Source: JADJSS01 sp964490845
Lineage (GTDB): Bacteria; Bacteroidota; Bacteroidia; Chitinophagales; JADIYW01
DNA: 64,000 bases
NCBI GenBank assembly: GCA_964490845.1
Contig: CAZBED010000006.1
Location: 1-64,000 of the forward strand
Direction: 5' to 3'
Position 1 is the stretch's first letter. Each line of letters starts with the position of its first letter. The position numbers and the translations under genes are program-made. Below the pieces are notes generated by a model. It had not been told where the DNA came from. It worked only from the letters and a program-made list of their open reading frames with translations, and did not search any database. Positions 18,316 through 28,260 of the stretch are shown here, piece by piece.

Positions 18316-19731
18316 ATGATGAAGCGTTTATACATCTTAATATTACTCTCAGGCTTGTTTTTTTCTTGTGAAAAGGATAATGCAACCAATACCGTTTCCG
18401 ATGATTCAACCATCATACAGGACCAATATGGCAGACAGTTGATTTTGCACGGTTTAAATACTTCATCCAGTGCAAAAGGAGGTAATTATCAGCCCTGGAT
18501 TACAGAGGCTGATGTTGAAAGAGAAGATACTTCATTTGGTTTCAATTTTGTTCGTTATCTGACATCCTGGGCAGCCATAGAGCCGGAAAAAGACGTATAT
18601 GATGAAGGTTATCTGAATGAATTGGAAAGGCGGGTGAACTGGTACACCTCAAGAGGTATGTATGTGATGATCGATATGCATCAGGATATTTACGGTGCTG
18701 CAGTTGGCGGGAATGGTGCTCCGGCCTGGGCCTGTGTTACCAATGGCGCTGCTCCGATTGATTTACCAGGCGGCACACCGTGGTGGTTGAAGAATATTGA
18801 CCCGGCGGCGATTGCTGCATGGCGCAATTTTTGGGAATACCGCAACTACAAATTTTTGCAGGATCATTATATAAATGCCTGGTTGAAGATAGCTGCACGT
18901 TTTAAGAATAATCCAAACGTAATCGGATATGATCTGATGAACGAACCCTGGGGCGGAGATATTATTAAAGTATTCCTGACAGGTGAATTTGAACGATTGG
19001 AATTGACGGCACTTTATAAAAGATTAATACCTGCACTACGTACTGTTGAACCTGATAAATATATCTTTTTTGAACCACTCCCTGCACCTGTTACATTTGG
19101 ATTGGCTACCAATTTAACGGATGTAGCGGATATTCGAACATCGCAACGACTTGTATATGCGCCGCATTGTTATCCCTACGATACACATGAAGGGCTTGGC
19201 TATACCGGAACATCCAAACAACAATTGAGAGATTGGGAACGAGAACGAAAAAAAGACGTCCAAAGATTTGGTAACAGTCCATTGCTCACAGGCGAGTTTG
19301 GTTTATCGCCTTCACAAGCGGGATTCGATCAATATTTGACAGATTTCAATGCAATGTCTGACCGAAACTTGTGGCACTGGAGTTATTGGAGCAGTGACCG
19401 GGGGGGATGGGGTCCAACGAATCCGGATAATTCGGAATCACCTATCTTAAAGTATCTTATCCGTACCTATCCAAAAGCAACTGCCGGAAAAATCCAATCA
19501 TTCAGTTTTAATCCGGATACAAGAAAATTTGAATTGACGTTTGTTTCCAACACAGCCATTTCACAGCCTACCGAAATATTTGTCCCCAACAGATTCTATC
19601 CGGGAGGATGGAACCTGACGGTAAATGGTACCACAAAATTTACCCAATCTTTTAACGAAACAGACCAGGTGCTTTCTTTCTCTACTACGGAAAACAATAA
19701 AGTAATCAGCATCGAGATTACTCCAAAATAA
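18316..19731 (+). CDS. GH5-family glycoside hydrolase lipoprotein
   Basis: This 472-residue enzyme starts with a lipoprotein signal peptide (ILILLSGLFFSC, Cys18) and carries a GH5 TIM barrel. The barrel shows FVRYLTSWAAIEP, IDMHQD (His122), the acid/base Glu210 in DLMNEPW, HCYPY and the nucleophile Glu327 in TGEFG. The DMHQD and NEPWGG patterns resemble the endoglycosylceramidase-like branch. A C-terminal beta domain (about 390-472) resembles the small domain at the end of that branch. It probably cuts glycolipid or glycan at the cell surface; the substrate is unproven. It is followed 10 nt later by a diverged paralogue. A start at 18247 would overlap phzF and hide the signal peptide. Confidence 0.85.
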   Translation: MMKRLYILILLSGLFFSCEKDNATNTVSDDSTIIQDQYGRQLILHGLNTSSSAKGGNYQPWITEADVEREDTSFGFNFVRYLTSWAAIEPEKDVYDEGYLNELERRVNWYTSRGMYVMIDMHQDIYGAAVGGNGAPAWACVTNGAAPIDLPGGTPWWLKNIDPAAIAAWRNFWEYRNYKFLQDHYINAWLKIAARFKNNPNVIGYDLMNEPWGGDIIKVFLTGEFERLELTALYKRLIPALRTVEPDKYIFFEPLPAPVTFGLATNLTDVADIRTSQRLVYAPHCYPYDTHEGLGYTGTSKQQLRDWERERKKDVQRFGNSPLLTGEFGLSPSQAGFDQYLTDFNAMSDRNLWHWSYWSSDRGGWGPTNPDNSESPILKYLIRTYPKATAGKIQSFSFNPDTRKFELTFVSNTAISQPTEIFVPNRFYPGGWNLTVNGTTKFTQSFNETDQVLSFSTTENNKVISIEITPK

Positions 19732-19741
19732 TAGCCCTCTG

Positions 19742-21151
19742 ATGAAGAGACCGGAAATGAAATTATCCGTATTACTCATTGCTCTGTTTTTTAGCTTCGG
19801 ATGCAATAAGGAAAACAGATCAAATAATTTTTATCAGGATTCCAATGTCTTTCAGGACAGCTATGGGCGAACACTTATTTTTCATGGAGCCAGTTTATAT
19901 ACCAATGATGATCCCGGAGGATACACACGATACAATTCGACAGGCGCTAAAAGGCTGATAAATGATTGGGGATTGAATTCTGTCAGGATGTTCTGGAACT
20001 GGAATGCCATTGAACCGGACAGCGCGGTTTTTTTAGCGGATAAATTAGAAGCGATTGTTCGGGTTGTCGAAAATTTCACCAATGAGGGGGTGTATGTGGT
20101 TTTGGCGGTCAATGGTACCGCTACCAGCAGCCAGCATCTGATAACCGGCACATGGCAGGCTCCGGCTGGCACTGCTGTTAACAACCTGGCTTTGCCCGGA
20201 GCGTTAAATCCTGCCGTTCAGGAATCTATGCGTAGATTCTGGGATTACAGAAATTATGCATACTTACAGGATGAGTTTATTAAAGCATCCGTCTATCTGG
20301 CGCGGCGGTTGAAAGATAATCCTTTTGTGTTGGGTTATGATATCATCAATGAACCCTGGGGCGACGGGTTGATAAGTACGGTACTAAATGTCAACCTGGA
20401 AACACAATTGCTGCCGGGCTTTTATCAGCGATATATCACAGCTATGAGAGCAATAGAAAACGACAAATACATTTTTTTTGAACCCAGTGTGCTGTTTAAT
20501 ATCAAAGAGGCAGCTGATTTTAAAACCAAACTACCGGTAATAAACGATACCAGAATTGGCGTCAAACACTTGGTATTTGCGCCTCATTGTTACCTGGCCA
20601 ATGAAAGAACCAATACAATAAAAAACAGTTATGATTCTTACCTGGGGTCGTTGAAGAAAAACTATACTGCAATACAACAAAAACAACTAGTGCCAGTTTA
20701 TACTGGAGAGTGGGCTAATATTGATTATACTTCATTTACAGATTGGGAAAATTATCTCAACAAGCACATGGCGGCATTTGATGACATAAAAGCAAGCTGG
20801 TCTTATTTTTCTTATATACCCGGTGAAAATAATCTGGTCAAAGGAGATGATGTGACTGAAAATCCTACAGCAAATTATGTTGCCAGAGTATATCCTAGGG
20901 CTACTGCCGGAGAGTTGCTTTCTTTTAGCTATCAGCCGGATGTAAAAGAATTTCGTATGTCTTTTATTAACAATGCATCCATTACTCAACCGACAGAAAT
21001 ATTTATTCCAAGACGCCATTACCCGAATGGCTATAACCTGACTGTGACCGGAACCAGCAAGTATTCAGCGGAGTTTGACTCTGCCAAGCACCTTTTAAAA
21101 TTAAAGGTGAATGAAAACAAAGAAATTAACGTTGTTCTAACGGCTATGTAG
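19742..21151 (+). CDS. GH5-family paralogue with an altered active site
   Basis: This 469-residue paralogue of the preceding enzyme keeps the same order of elements. It has a lipoprotein signal (SVLLIALFFSFGC), VRMFWNWNAIEP, the acid/base Glu204 in IINEPWG, FAPHCY and the nucleophile Glu323 in TGEW, plus the C-terminal beta domain. The conserved DMHQ of the first copy is replaced by AVNG, so the active-site His is Asn124. This may change substrate or lower activity. The tandem arrangement and shared C-terminus show duplication. The start may be ATG 19742 or ATG 19757. Confidence 0.82.
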   Translation: MKRPEMKLSVLLIALFFSFGCNKENRSNNFYQDSNVFQDSYGRTLIFHGASLYTNDDPGGYTRYNSTGAKRLINDWGLNSVRMFWNWNAIEPDSAVFLADKLEAIVRVVENFTNEGVYVVLAVNGTATSSQHLITGTWQAPAGTAVNNLALPGALNPAVQESMRRFWDYRNYAYLQDEFIKASVYLARRLKDNPFVLGYDIINEPWGDGLISTVLNVNLETQLLPGFYQRYITAMRAIENDKYIFFEPSVLFNIKEAADFKTKLPVINDTRIGVKHLVFAPHCYLANERTNTIKNSYDSYLGSLKKNYTAIQQKQLVPVYTGEWANIDYTSFTDWENYLNKHMAAFDDIKASWSYFSYIPGENNLVKGDDVTENPTANYVARVYPRATAGELLSFSYQPDVKEFRMSFINNASITQPTEIFIPRRHYPNGYNLTVTGTSKYSAEFDSAKHLLKLKVNENKEINVVLTAM

Positions 21152-21198
21152 TTGTCCAAATTTCATTATCGGATAACTTACAACTTATAACTCTTCCG

Positions 21199-21206
21199 TA
21201 TCTTTA
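21199..21206 (+). promoter_or_regulatory. Promoter -7 box 4 nt before the mutase ATG
   Basis: TATCTTTA (TAnnTTTG with one mismatch) ends 4 nt before ATG 21211. Transcription from such a box would start at or next to the ATG, giving an almost leaderless mRNA. The same spacing recurs at three other genes in the window. Confidence 0.45.
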
Positions 21207-21210
21207 CCAT

Positions 21211-23277
21211 ATGTCAAGAACAGGTCTAACTATCACGTTTGAAGAGTTGGTTCAAAAAGAAACGAGTCAAAAGTCAATATCGCCTGCTTTTCCACACCAG
21301 AATTTTGCAGCCGGAATACCGCCGTTCGTACGCGGTCCTTATTCGTCTATGTATGTTACACAACCCTGGACTATCCGGCAGTACGCAGGATTCTCAACAG
21401 CGGAAGCTTCCAACTCGTTTTATAAACGAAATCTGGCTGCCGGACAAAAAGGTTTGTCTGTCGCATTCGATCTGGCGACACATCGCGGGTATGATTCCGA
21501 CCATGAACGAGTGGCAGGTGATGTCGGTAAAGCGGGCGTCGCCATTGATTCTGTCGAGGATATGAAAATCCTGTTCAGCGAAATACCGTTGGATAAGATA
21601 TCGGTTTCTATGACCATGAATGGCGCGGTGTTGCCCGTGCTGGCATTTTATATTGTAGCAGCGGAAGAACAAGGTGTAGATCAAAAATTATTAAGCGGCA
21701 CCATTCAAAATGATATCTTAAAAGAATTCATGGTGCGAAATACTTATATCTATCCGCCACAGGCATCCATGAAAATTATTTCAGATATTTTTGAATATAC
21801 GAGCAAGTACATGCCCAAGTTCAACTCCATTTCCATCAGTGGTTATCACATGCAGGAAGCGGGCGCTACACCGGAAATTGAACTGGCTTACACATTGGCT
21901 GATGGACTGGAATATATTCGCACCGGCATTGCTGCCGGATTACACATCGATGATTTTGCGCCTCGTCTGTCGTTCTTCTGGGCGATAGGTATGCAGCATT
22001 TCAAAGAAATTGCTAAAATGCGTGCAGCCCGGTTATTATGGGCTAAAATGGTATCACAATTTAATCCTGTTTCAGAAAAGAGCCTTGCCCTGAGGACCCA
22101 TTGCCAGACAAGCGGCTGGAGCTTGACGGAGCAGGACCCTTTCAACAATGTGACACGAACCTGTATAGAAGCGCTGGCCGCCGCCTTGGGTGGTACCCAA
22201 TCTTTACATACCAATGCATTGGATGAAGCCATAGCCTTACCAACGGATTTTTCCGCAAAGATTGCCCGCGATACTCAAATTTATCTCCAAACAGAAACAG
22301 ATATCTGTAAAACAGTAGACCCCTGGGCAGGCTCAGAGTATGTAGAAAAGCTGACGGATGAAATTGCCAGAAAAGCATGGGAACTGATAGAGGAGGTGGA
22401 GAGTTATGGCGGTATGACAAAAGCTATAGAAGCGGGTATTCCAAAAATGCACATTGAAGAAGCGGCTGCCCAAAAGCAAGCGCGTATCGACAGCGGGCAA
22501 GATCTTATTATCGGGGTCAATATTTATAAACCGGAAGAGGAGCGTGCGATTGATATTTTAGATATCGATAACACGGCTGTGCGTGAAAGCCAGATTGCAC
22601 GATTGAAAGAATTGAAGTCCAGACGAAATGAACAGGAGGTAACAGAAATACTAAAGCAGCTTACACTGGCAGCAGCTGAAGGTAGTGGAAACTTACTTAC
22701 ATTAAGTGTGGAAGCAGCCAGGAGGCGAGCCACTTTAGGTGAAATTTCATTAGCTTTAGAGTATGTCTTTGGCAGATATAAGGCTGCCATTCGCAGTATT
22801 TCAGGTGTTTATTCTTCAGTATTAAATATGAATACAAACTTTCAACAGGCAAGAGAATTAGCGGATGACTTTGCTGTAAAAGCAGGCAGAAGACCCCGCA
22901 TTATGGTCGCAAAAATTGGTCAGGATGGTCATGACCGGGGTGCTAAAATTATTGCCACCGCCTTTGCGGATATCGGGTTTGATGTCGATATTGGCCCCTT
23001 GTTTCAGACTCCAAAAGAGGTGGCGATGCAGGCTGCAGAGAATGATGTTCATGTTGTTGGCGTTTCTTCATTGGCAGCCGGACATAAAACATTGATTCCT
23101 GAATTAATTCAGGAACTTAAAAATATCGGCAGGCCGGATATCAAAGTCATTTGCGGAGGAGTTATCCCCAAACAGGATTATGATTTTCTTTTTCAGGCAG
23201 GCGTCTCAGGTATTTTCGGCCCTGGTACCGTCATTGCAGATGCAGCAATAGAGATCCTAAAGAGATTGTCCCAATAA
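21211..23277 (+). CDS. scpA: Methylmalonyl-CoA mutase
   Basis: This B12-dependent mutase interconverts methylmalonyl-CoA and succinyl-CoA, linking propionate, odd-chain fatty acid and branched amino acid breakdown to the TCA cycle. The 688 residues include the TIM-barrel catalytic domain (about 40-530; RGPYSSMYVTQPWTIRQYAG, SVAFDLATHRGYDSDH) and the C-terminal cobalamin domain (about 555-688). The latter has the His-on DGHDRGAK motif, VVGVSSLAAGHKTL and CGGVIP. The full-length single-chain form has both domains, as in the large subunit. A separate small subunit is not in the window. It lies alone between the GH5 pair and the fasciclin gene. Confidence 0.96.
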   Translation: MSRTGLTITFEELVQKETSQKSISPAFPHQNFAAGIPPFVRGPYSSMYVTQPWTIRQYAGFSTAEASNSFYKRNLAAGQKGLSVAFDLATHRGYDSDHERVAGDVGKAGVAIDSVEDMKILFSEIPLDKISVSMTMNGAVLPVLAFYIVAAEEQGVDQKLLSGTIQNDILKEFMVRNTYIYPPQASMKIISDIFEYTSKYMPKFNSISISGYHMQEAGATPEIELAYTLADGLEYIRTGIAAGLHIDDFAPRLSFFWAIGMQHFKEIAKMRAARLLWAKMVSQFNPVSEKSLALRTHCQTSGWSLTEQDPFNNVTRTCIEALAAALGGTQSLHTNALDEAIALPTDFSAKIARDTQIYLQTETDICKTVDPWAGSEYVEKLTDEIARKAWELIEEVESYGGMTKAIEAGIPKMHIEEAAAQKQARIDSGQDLIIGVNIYKPEEERAIDILDIDNTAVRESQIARLKELKSRRNEQEVTEILKQLTLAAAEGSGNLLTLSVEAARRRATLGEISLALEYVFGRYKAAIRSISGVYSSVLNMNTNFQQARELADDFAVKAGRRPRIMVAKIGQDGHDRGAKIIATAFADIGFDVDIGPLFQTPKEVAMQAAENDVHVVGVSSLAAGHKTLIPELIQELKNIGRPDIKVICGGVIPKQDYDFLFQAGVSGIFGPGTVIADAAIEILKRLSQ

Positions 23278-23390
23278 ACAATTAGTTATCAGTATCTTAG
23301 GATTAAAATCATTTTTTTGTTTAAAGATTTTTAAAAAAAATTGAACAAAACTAAAATCATGATGTTAAAGACATAATAAAATTAAACATC

Positions 23391-24326
23391 ATGAAAAAAA
23401 TCAGACTAACACTTTTATCCATTATCGCAGCAGCATTCTTAATTGTGAGCTGCACAAAAGAAGACCAGAAAAACATTGTAGACCTAGCGAAAGACAATCC
23501 AAACCTAAGTTCATTAGTCGCTGCATTACAAAGAGCCGGTTTAGATGACGATTTAAGTGCATCCGGTAATTTTACCGTTTTTGCACCGACCAATGCTGCA
23601 TTTGCTGCATTTCTATCCGCTAACGGATTTGACAACCTGGATTCAGTTCCTGTTGCGTTGTTGCAAAAAGTTTTATTAAACCATGTATTAGGTTCTAAAA
23701 AAATGGCAGCTGATATTACAACCGGCTATGTAAAAACAATCGGTAAATATGGTTCTACCAGCAGTTACATTGACATGTACCTGAGCAAAACAACAGGCGT
23801 AAAAATAAACGGAGAATCAAATGTAACAACAGCAGACGTTGAAGCTACCAATGGTGTTGTGCATGTAGTCGATAAGGTAATTTCCTTACCAACTGTGGTA
23901 ACATTTGCCACGGCTGATCCTACCTTCTCTAAATTGGTTGCAGCAGTAACTGACGCTCGTATTGCAAGCGCCAATCTGGTTTCAACATTAAGCGGAGATG
24001 GTCCTTTTACCGTGTTTGCTCCAACAAATGCAGCATTTGACTCTTTATTTACTGAACTGTCAGTTTCAGGCCTGGAAGGTATTGGTGCAAGTACTTTGGA
24101 AGCAGTATTGAAATACCATGTTGTTTCAGGTAATATACTGGCAGGGAGTTTGACAGACGAACAGGTGGTGACTACAGTTTTAGGTTCAACATTTACGGTT
24201 GACCTGACAGGTGGTGCTAAAATTAAAGACGGCAGAAGCAGAACTTCCAATATCATTGTAACAGACGTACAAGCTAATAACGGTGTGGTACATGTAATCG
24301 ACAAAGTAATTTTACCTCCTGTATAA
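23391..24326 (+). CDS. Lipoprotein with two fasciclin (FAS1) domains
   Basis: The 311-residue product has a lipoprotein signal peptide (LSIIAAAFLIVSC) followed by two FAS1 domains (about 35-170 and 175-311). Each shows the family motifs GPFTVFAPTNAAF or NFTVFAPTNAAF and NGVVHVIDKV. FAS1 domains mediate adhesion to surfaces, matrix or other cells. The protein should sit on the outer membrane or periplasmic face. It is a stand-alone gene with a strong terminator downstream. Confidence 0.92.
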   Translation: MKKIRLTLLSIIAAAFLIVSCTKEDQKNIVDLAKDNPNLSSLVAALQRAGLDDDLSASGNFTVFAPTNAAFAAFLSANGFDNLDSVPVALLQKVLLNHVLGSKKMAADITTGYVKTIGKYGSTSSYIDMYLSKTTGVKINGESNVTTADVEATNGVVHVVDKVISLPTVVTFATADPTFSKLVAAVTDARIASANLVSTLSGDGPFTVFAPTNAAFDSLFTELSVSGLEGIGASTLEAVLKYHVVSGNILAGSLTDEQVVTTVLGSTFTVDLTGGAKIKDGRSRTSNIIVTDVQANNGVVHVIDKVILPPV

Positions 24327-24380
24327 TTATAACTTCTAATAGCACTTTCATGTAAGTTTTTGGTTAGATATGAATGTAGG

Positions 24381-24411
24381 GCGCGCCGTTTACGGCGCGC
24401 TTTATTTTTTT
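24381..24411 (+). terminator. Strong terminator after the fasciclin gene
   Basis: GCGCGCCG and CGGCGCGC form an 8-bp, fully GC-rich stem around TTTA, followed by TTTATTTTTTT. It is 54 nt after the stop codon. The rest of 24327-24648 holds no gene; TATTTTG near 24608-24614 is a weak promoter candidate for the next gene. Confidence 0.85.
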
Positions 24412-24648
24412 ATTCACCACCTACCATTCTGCTGTAATGGTTCTGAGTTTTTTCGGAAACGAACTATTGCATATAAGGACTGAAAATGCTGGAGATTTTT
24501 TTGTATTTATCTTTCAATGAATACCTAATTATACTCGTTTATGGGTAATATGGGGCTACGGTACTTATTAAAACGTTAACTGTATAAGAAACTGACAATT
24601 TTTTTCTATTTTGCACCGTTATTGCAATGCAGATATATGCTTGTCTTC

Positions 24649-25326
24649 ATGAAAAAAAGATACCTACATTTTATTTTTCTTTTACTGGTTTTGATGGGTA
24701 TCCCATCAGGTACATTGCAGGCACAGGAAGACAAATACAAAGACCTCATTAAAACGGAGGGGCTGAAAAACAAAAAGTACCTTGCTACCCTTTCCAATAT
24801 TGCTGATTTAGAGTTTTTGAAACCTATTAATATTAATTTGGGCTTGACATTTAGCGGCAGTATCCGTCTCTTATATAAACCTAAATTAAATCAGGGAAAG
24901 AGTGTGTACAGCCCGCGTGTCGTGGAAAGAGAAATTTTCATCAAACCGACGGTAGGGTATATTTACAGAAAAAGATACCATACCGCGCTATTGTTTATCC
25001 CCGAGCTGGCTTATCGGCATACGTTTTCCAAGGGGTTCTTTACAGAAGTCAGTTTGGATATGGGGTACATGTTTATGAAAATGAATGCCCCGACCTACGA
25101 AAGACAGGATGACGGCACATTCAAGAAAGTGTTTTTCGGTTATCATAATGTCATTGTCGGCGGTAAGATTATTGGCGGATACGACTTTTCTAAGAACATG
25201 AAAACTCCCATCGCCATTAATATAGGTACGGGTATTTTTTTCCGTTACCCGAATAATCAGAGATGGATTCGTCATATATACACAGAGATAGGCATTTCTT
25301 ATGTATTCAGAAGAATAAAAGATTAA
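24649..25326 (+). CDS. Unknown secreted, probably outer-membrane protein
   Basis: This 225-residue protein starts with a signal peptide (YLHFIFLLLVLMGIPSGTLQAQ). Its mature part alternates hydrophobic and polar residues and ends in beta-rich segments (AINIGTGIFFRYP, TEIGISYVFRRIKD), as in small barrel proteins. The family is not recognised. ATG 24649 is chosen over 24622 because it puts the charged KKRY directly before the hydrophobic core. Its stop overlaps the next start by one base (TAATG), so the hydrolase lipoprotein is probably co-translated. Confidence 0.65.
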   Translation: MKKRYLHFIFLLLVLMGIPSGTLQAQEDKYKDLIKTEGLKNKKYLATLSNIADLEFLKPININLGLTFSGSIRLLYKPKLNQGKSVYSPRVVEREIFIKPTVGYIYRKRYHTALLFIPELAYRHTFSKGFFTEVSLDMGYMFMKMNAPTYERQDDGTFKKVFFGYHNVIVGGKIIGGYDFSKNMKTPIAINIGTGIFFRYPNNQRWIRHIYTEIGISYVFRRIKD

Positions 25327-26378
25327 TGATGCGTTTAAAAATAAAGATAGTTGTTCTGTTGTTTTTTGCTACTCTGGCAATGGTATCCTGTTCACCGGAC
25401 CCTAAACCAAACGGAGATCAGGTGGATAATTATTATTTTGTGAAGGTAGGCAATGTGGCACTTCCGGTTCGTGTATGCGGGAATATCAATGCTGATGTGG
25501 CGATTGTATTTGTACATGGCGGGCCGGGCGGTTCTGCACAGACCGAACGTTCTAATATATATTGGAAGGAGATAGAGAAATACTATAAAGTCATTTACTA
25601 CGACCAGAGAGGATCCGGACTTACACAGGGAAATGTAAAACCGTCTGAAATGACGATAGAGCAGTTCAGTGAAGATTTAGACAATATTGTTGATTTTACA
25701 AAACAGATTGCAAAAGCGAATTCCATATTTATTCATGGAATCAGCTGGGGTGGAGGCCTGGCTTCTTATTATCTTTTAGATACGGCACATCAGAACAAAC
25801 TAAAAGGCGCCATTATAGAGAGCCCAGCATATGATATCCAGAATGGTTCCCAGTTATCCATTAATTGGCTGCTGCATAAAGCGGATTCCATGATTGCATT
25901 AGGATATAATATTGACTATTGGAAAAATTGCAAACAATATTATGTACTTCACCCGGTTTTAACGTACAAAGAATTTATGCAGCATCAGGCATATCTCAAT
26001 CAGGTAAAGGGAATCGTATTTAATACGACTAATGTTCAGTCTCAAACAGTCAGTGTTCCGAAAGGAGAGCTGGCGCTGGTCTATAATAATGCACAATTCG
26101 CACCTGAAACGCTGACGTATGAAGGTCAATCCATATTTACGCATCTCGACCTGACTTCCAGTCTCAGCCAGATTAAATTACCCGTTATGCTGGTTTGGGG
26201 AGCGCAGGATGGTTTGCTCCCTAAAAATAATCTCGCCCAAAAATTCCTGAGCCATGTGGGTTCTGCGGATATCACGTATGATGATAATAAATACCTTTTA
26301 TCTGCGCATATCCCGCATGCGGAAGAATGGCAGCAGTTCAATCTGGATACTAAAATCTTTGTGGAAGCACATAAGTAG
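25326..26378 (+). CDS. Alpha/beta hydrolase lipoprotein, prolyl-iminopeptidase-like
   Basis: The 350-residue product has a lipoprotein signal (VVLLFFATLAMVSC) and an alpha/beta-hydrolase fold. It shows the oxyanion-hole HGGPGG, a DQRGSG turn, the nucleophile Ser in GISWGG, the acid in WGAQDGLLP and the His near SAHIPHAEEW. HGGPG and DQRGSG are typical of the proline iminopeptidase branch, but the substrate is not shown. The start ATG (25326) overlaps the upstream stop codon; an earlier in-frame start at 25263 would bury the signal peptide. Confidence 0.85.
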   Translation: MMRLKIKIVVLLFFATLAMVSCSPDPKPNGDQVDNYYFVKVGNVALPVRVCGNINADVAIVFVHGGPGGSAQTERSNIYWKEIEKYYKVIYYDQRGSGLTQGNVKPSEMTIEQFSEDLDNIVDFTKQIAKANSIFIHGISWGGGLASYYLLDTAHQNKLKGAIIESPAYDIQNGSQLSINWLLHKADSMIALGYNIDYWKNCKQYYVLHPVLTYKEFMQHQAYLNQVKGIVFNTTNVQSQTVSVPKGELALVYNNAQFAPETLTYEGQSIFTHLDLTSSLSQIKLPVMLVWGAQDGLLPKNNLAQKFLSHVGSADITYDDNKYLLSAHIPHAEEWQQFNLDTKIFVEAHK

Positions 26379-26409
26379 TATTGTCCGGATGAATCCAACT
26401 ATAATTTCC

Positions 26410-26417
26410 TATTTTTG
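26410..26417 (+). promoter_or_regulatory. Promoter -7 box for ubiD-like gene
   Basis: TATTTTTG matches TAnnTTTG exactly and lies 33 nt before ATG 26451. A TTG at 26381 is 26 nt upstream, rather far for the -33 element. Confidence 0.5.
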
Positions 26418-26450
26418 TTATACTTCCGCTAACAGATAATTGTGTGAATC

Positions 26451-28259
26451 ATGAAGTATTCGTCCCTTCAGCAGTGTATTGATGATTTAGATAAAACCGG
26501 ACAACTTGTCCGAATCAAAGAGGAGGTGGATCCATATTTGGAAATGGCGGCCATTCATCTGCGCATTCATGAGGCAAATGGCAAAGCCGTTTTGTTTGAA
26601 AATGTAAAAGGTTCCAATTATCAGGCAGTTTCTAATCTTTTCGGCACGACAGAACGCAGTAAATATATATTCAGAAACACACTCGAAAGCGTAAAAAAAC
26701 TAATCGAGTTGAAATCGAATCCGATGGCGGCATTGAAACAGCCCGTAAAAAACATATCTTCGGCATTTGCAGCTATTAAAGCATTGCCAAAAAAAGTTTC
26801 CTCTCACTCTTTCGAAAAAATAAAGATATCTGATCTTCCGCTGATTCAATGCTGGGAGAAAGACGGCGGCGCATTTGTCACTTTACCGGTTGTTTATTCT
26901 GAAGACCCTGATAAGCCCGGTGTCATGCATTCCAATCTGGGGATGTACAGAATACAGCTGAGCGGCAACGAATATGAAATGGATAAAGAAGCAGGGCTGC
27001 ATTATCAACTGCATCGTGGTATCGGAGTGCACCAGACGAAATGGAATGCACTGGCGAAACCTATGAAGGTGTCTGTATTTGTTGGCGGTCCGCCGGCACA
27101 TTCCTTTGCCGCCGTAATGCCTTTGCAGGAAGGGATTTCCGAGCTGACCTTTGCCGGAGTTTTGGGAGGCAGGCGGTTCAGGTATATGTATGACGAAGAA
27201 GGTTTTTTGTTAAGTACCGACGCGGATTTTGTTATAACCGGAGAAGTGTATCCGGATGAAACCAAACCCGAAGGGCCGTTTGGCGACCATTTAGGGTATT
27301 ACAGCTTAAAGCATAACTTTCCGCTGATGCGGGTGAAAAACGTGTATGCTAAAAAGAATGCTGTCTGGAGTTTTACTGTAGTTGGCCGCCCGCCACAGGA
27401 AGATACTGCTTTCGGAAATATGATACACGAGATGACCGGCAGCGCCATCTCTACCGAGATTCCCGGATTACATGAAGTACATGCGGTGGATGCTGCGGGT
27501 GTGCACCCCTTGTTGCTGGCCATCGGTAGCGAACGGTATACGCCTTATCTGAAAGAAAAACGACCGCAGGAATTATTGACGATTGCTAATCATATTTTAG
27601 GAACAGGGCAGTTGTCGTTGGCGAAGTTCCTTTTCATTGCAGATAAGAGCGATGATACAACGATGACCACACACGATGAGGAAAAATTCTTCCATCATAT
27701 ATTAGAACGCATAGATTTATCCAGGGATATCCATTTTCAAACCCAAACCACTATAGACACACTTGATTACTCCGGACAAAATCTGAATGCAGGCAGCAAG
27801 GTCATCATTGCCGCCGCGGGCGAAAAGAAACGGGAATTACTTTCCGGATTGCCCGATGATTTTTCTTTACCTCCCGCTTTTAAGAAACCAAAAATAGTGA
27901 CAAAAGGAATTGTTGCCGTTGAGTTAAGTGCCGATAGGCGGCAGTTGGAAGCCGACAGTATTGCAGCGCAAATCAAAGGACTTCGGGCGCTGCACAGCGG
28001 GCTTCCGGTGATGGTCATTTGTGATGATGCTGATTTCTTATCGGCGGATTTTAACAATTTTCTTTGGGTTACTTTTACCCGTACCAATCCGTCACACGAT
28101 ATTTATGGTGTCAACGAACGATTTGAACATAAGCACTGGTGTTGTGATACACTAATCATTGACGCGCGTGTCAAGCCACACCATGCACCGGTGTTGGAAA
28201 AGAATGCTGCCATAGAGAAAAAGGTGGATGAGGTTCTAAAAAATTATTCCTTCAAATAA
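26451..28259 (+). CDS. UbiD-family decarboxylase
   Basis: UbiD enzymes are prenylated-FMN-dependent (de)carboxylases; in many bacteria a member acts in ubiquinone or menaquinone synthesis. The 602-residue length, the ENVKGSNYQAV segment, GIGVHQTKWNA, and the TGEVYPDETKPEGPFGDHLGYYS block carrying the catalytic acidic residues identify the family. The role in Bacteroidota, which use menaquinone, is likely quinone synthesis, but aromatic-acid decarboxylation is also possible. The prenyl-FMN synthase UbiX is not in the window. Its stop is 1 nt from the convergent phosphatase stop. Confidence 0.9.
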   Translation: MKYSSLQQCIDDLDKTGQLVRIKEEVDPYLEMAAIHLRIHEANGKAVLFENVKGSNYQAVSNLFGTTERSKYIFRNTLESVKKLIELKSNPMAALKQPVKNISSAFAAIKALPKKVSSHSFEKIKISDLPLIQCWEKDGGAFVTLPVVYSEDPDKPGVMHSNLGMYRIQLSGNEYEMDKEAGLHYQLHRGIGVHQTKWNALAKPMKVSVFVGGPPAHSFAAVMPLQEGISELTFAGVLGGRRFRYMYDEEGFLLSTDADFVITGEVYPDETKPEGPFGDHLGYYSLKHNFPLMRVKNVYAKKNAVWSFTVVGRPPQEDTAFGNMIHEMTGSAISTEIPGLHEVHAVDAAGVHPLLLAIGSERYTPYLKEKRPQELLTIANHILGTGQLSLAKFLFIADKSDDTTMTTHDEEKFFHHILERIDLSRDIHFQTQTTIDTLDYSGQNLNAGSKVIIAAAGEKKRELLSGLPDDFSLPPAFKKPKIVTKGIVAVELSADRRQLEADSIAAQIKGLRALHSGLPVMVICDDADFLSADFNNFLWVTFTRTNPSHDIYGVNERFEHKHWCCDTLIIDARVKPHHAPVLEKNAAIEKKVDEVLKNYSFK

Positions 28260-28260
28260 A

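Noticed and set aside
23765..24304. 179-codon minus-strand frame inside the fasciclin gene
   Set aside because: It is a Ser/Thr/Val-rich antisense frame of a well-conserved FAS1 region, with no signal or domain of its own.
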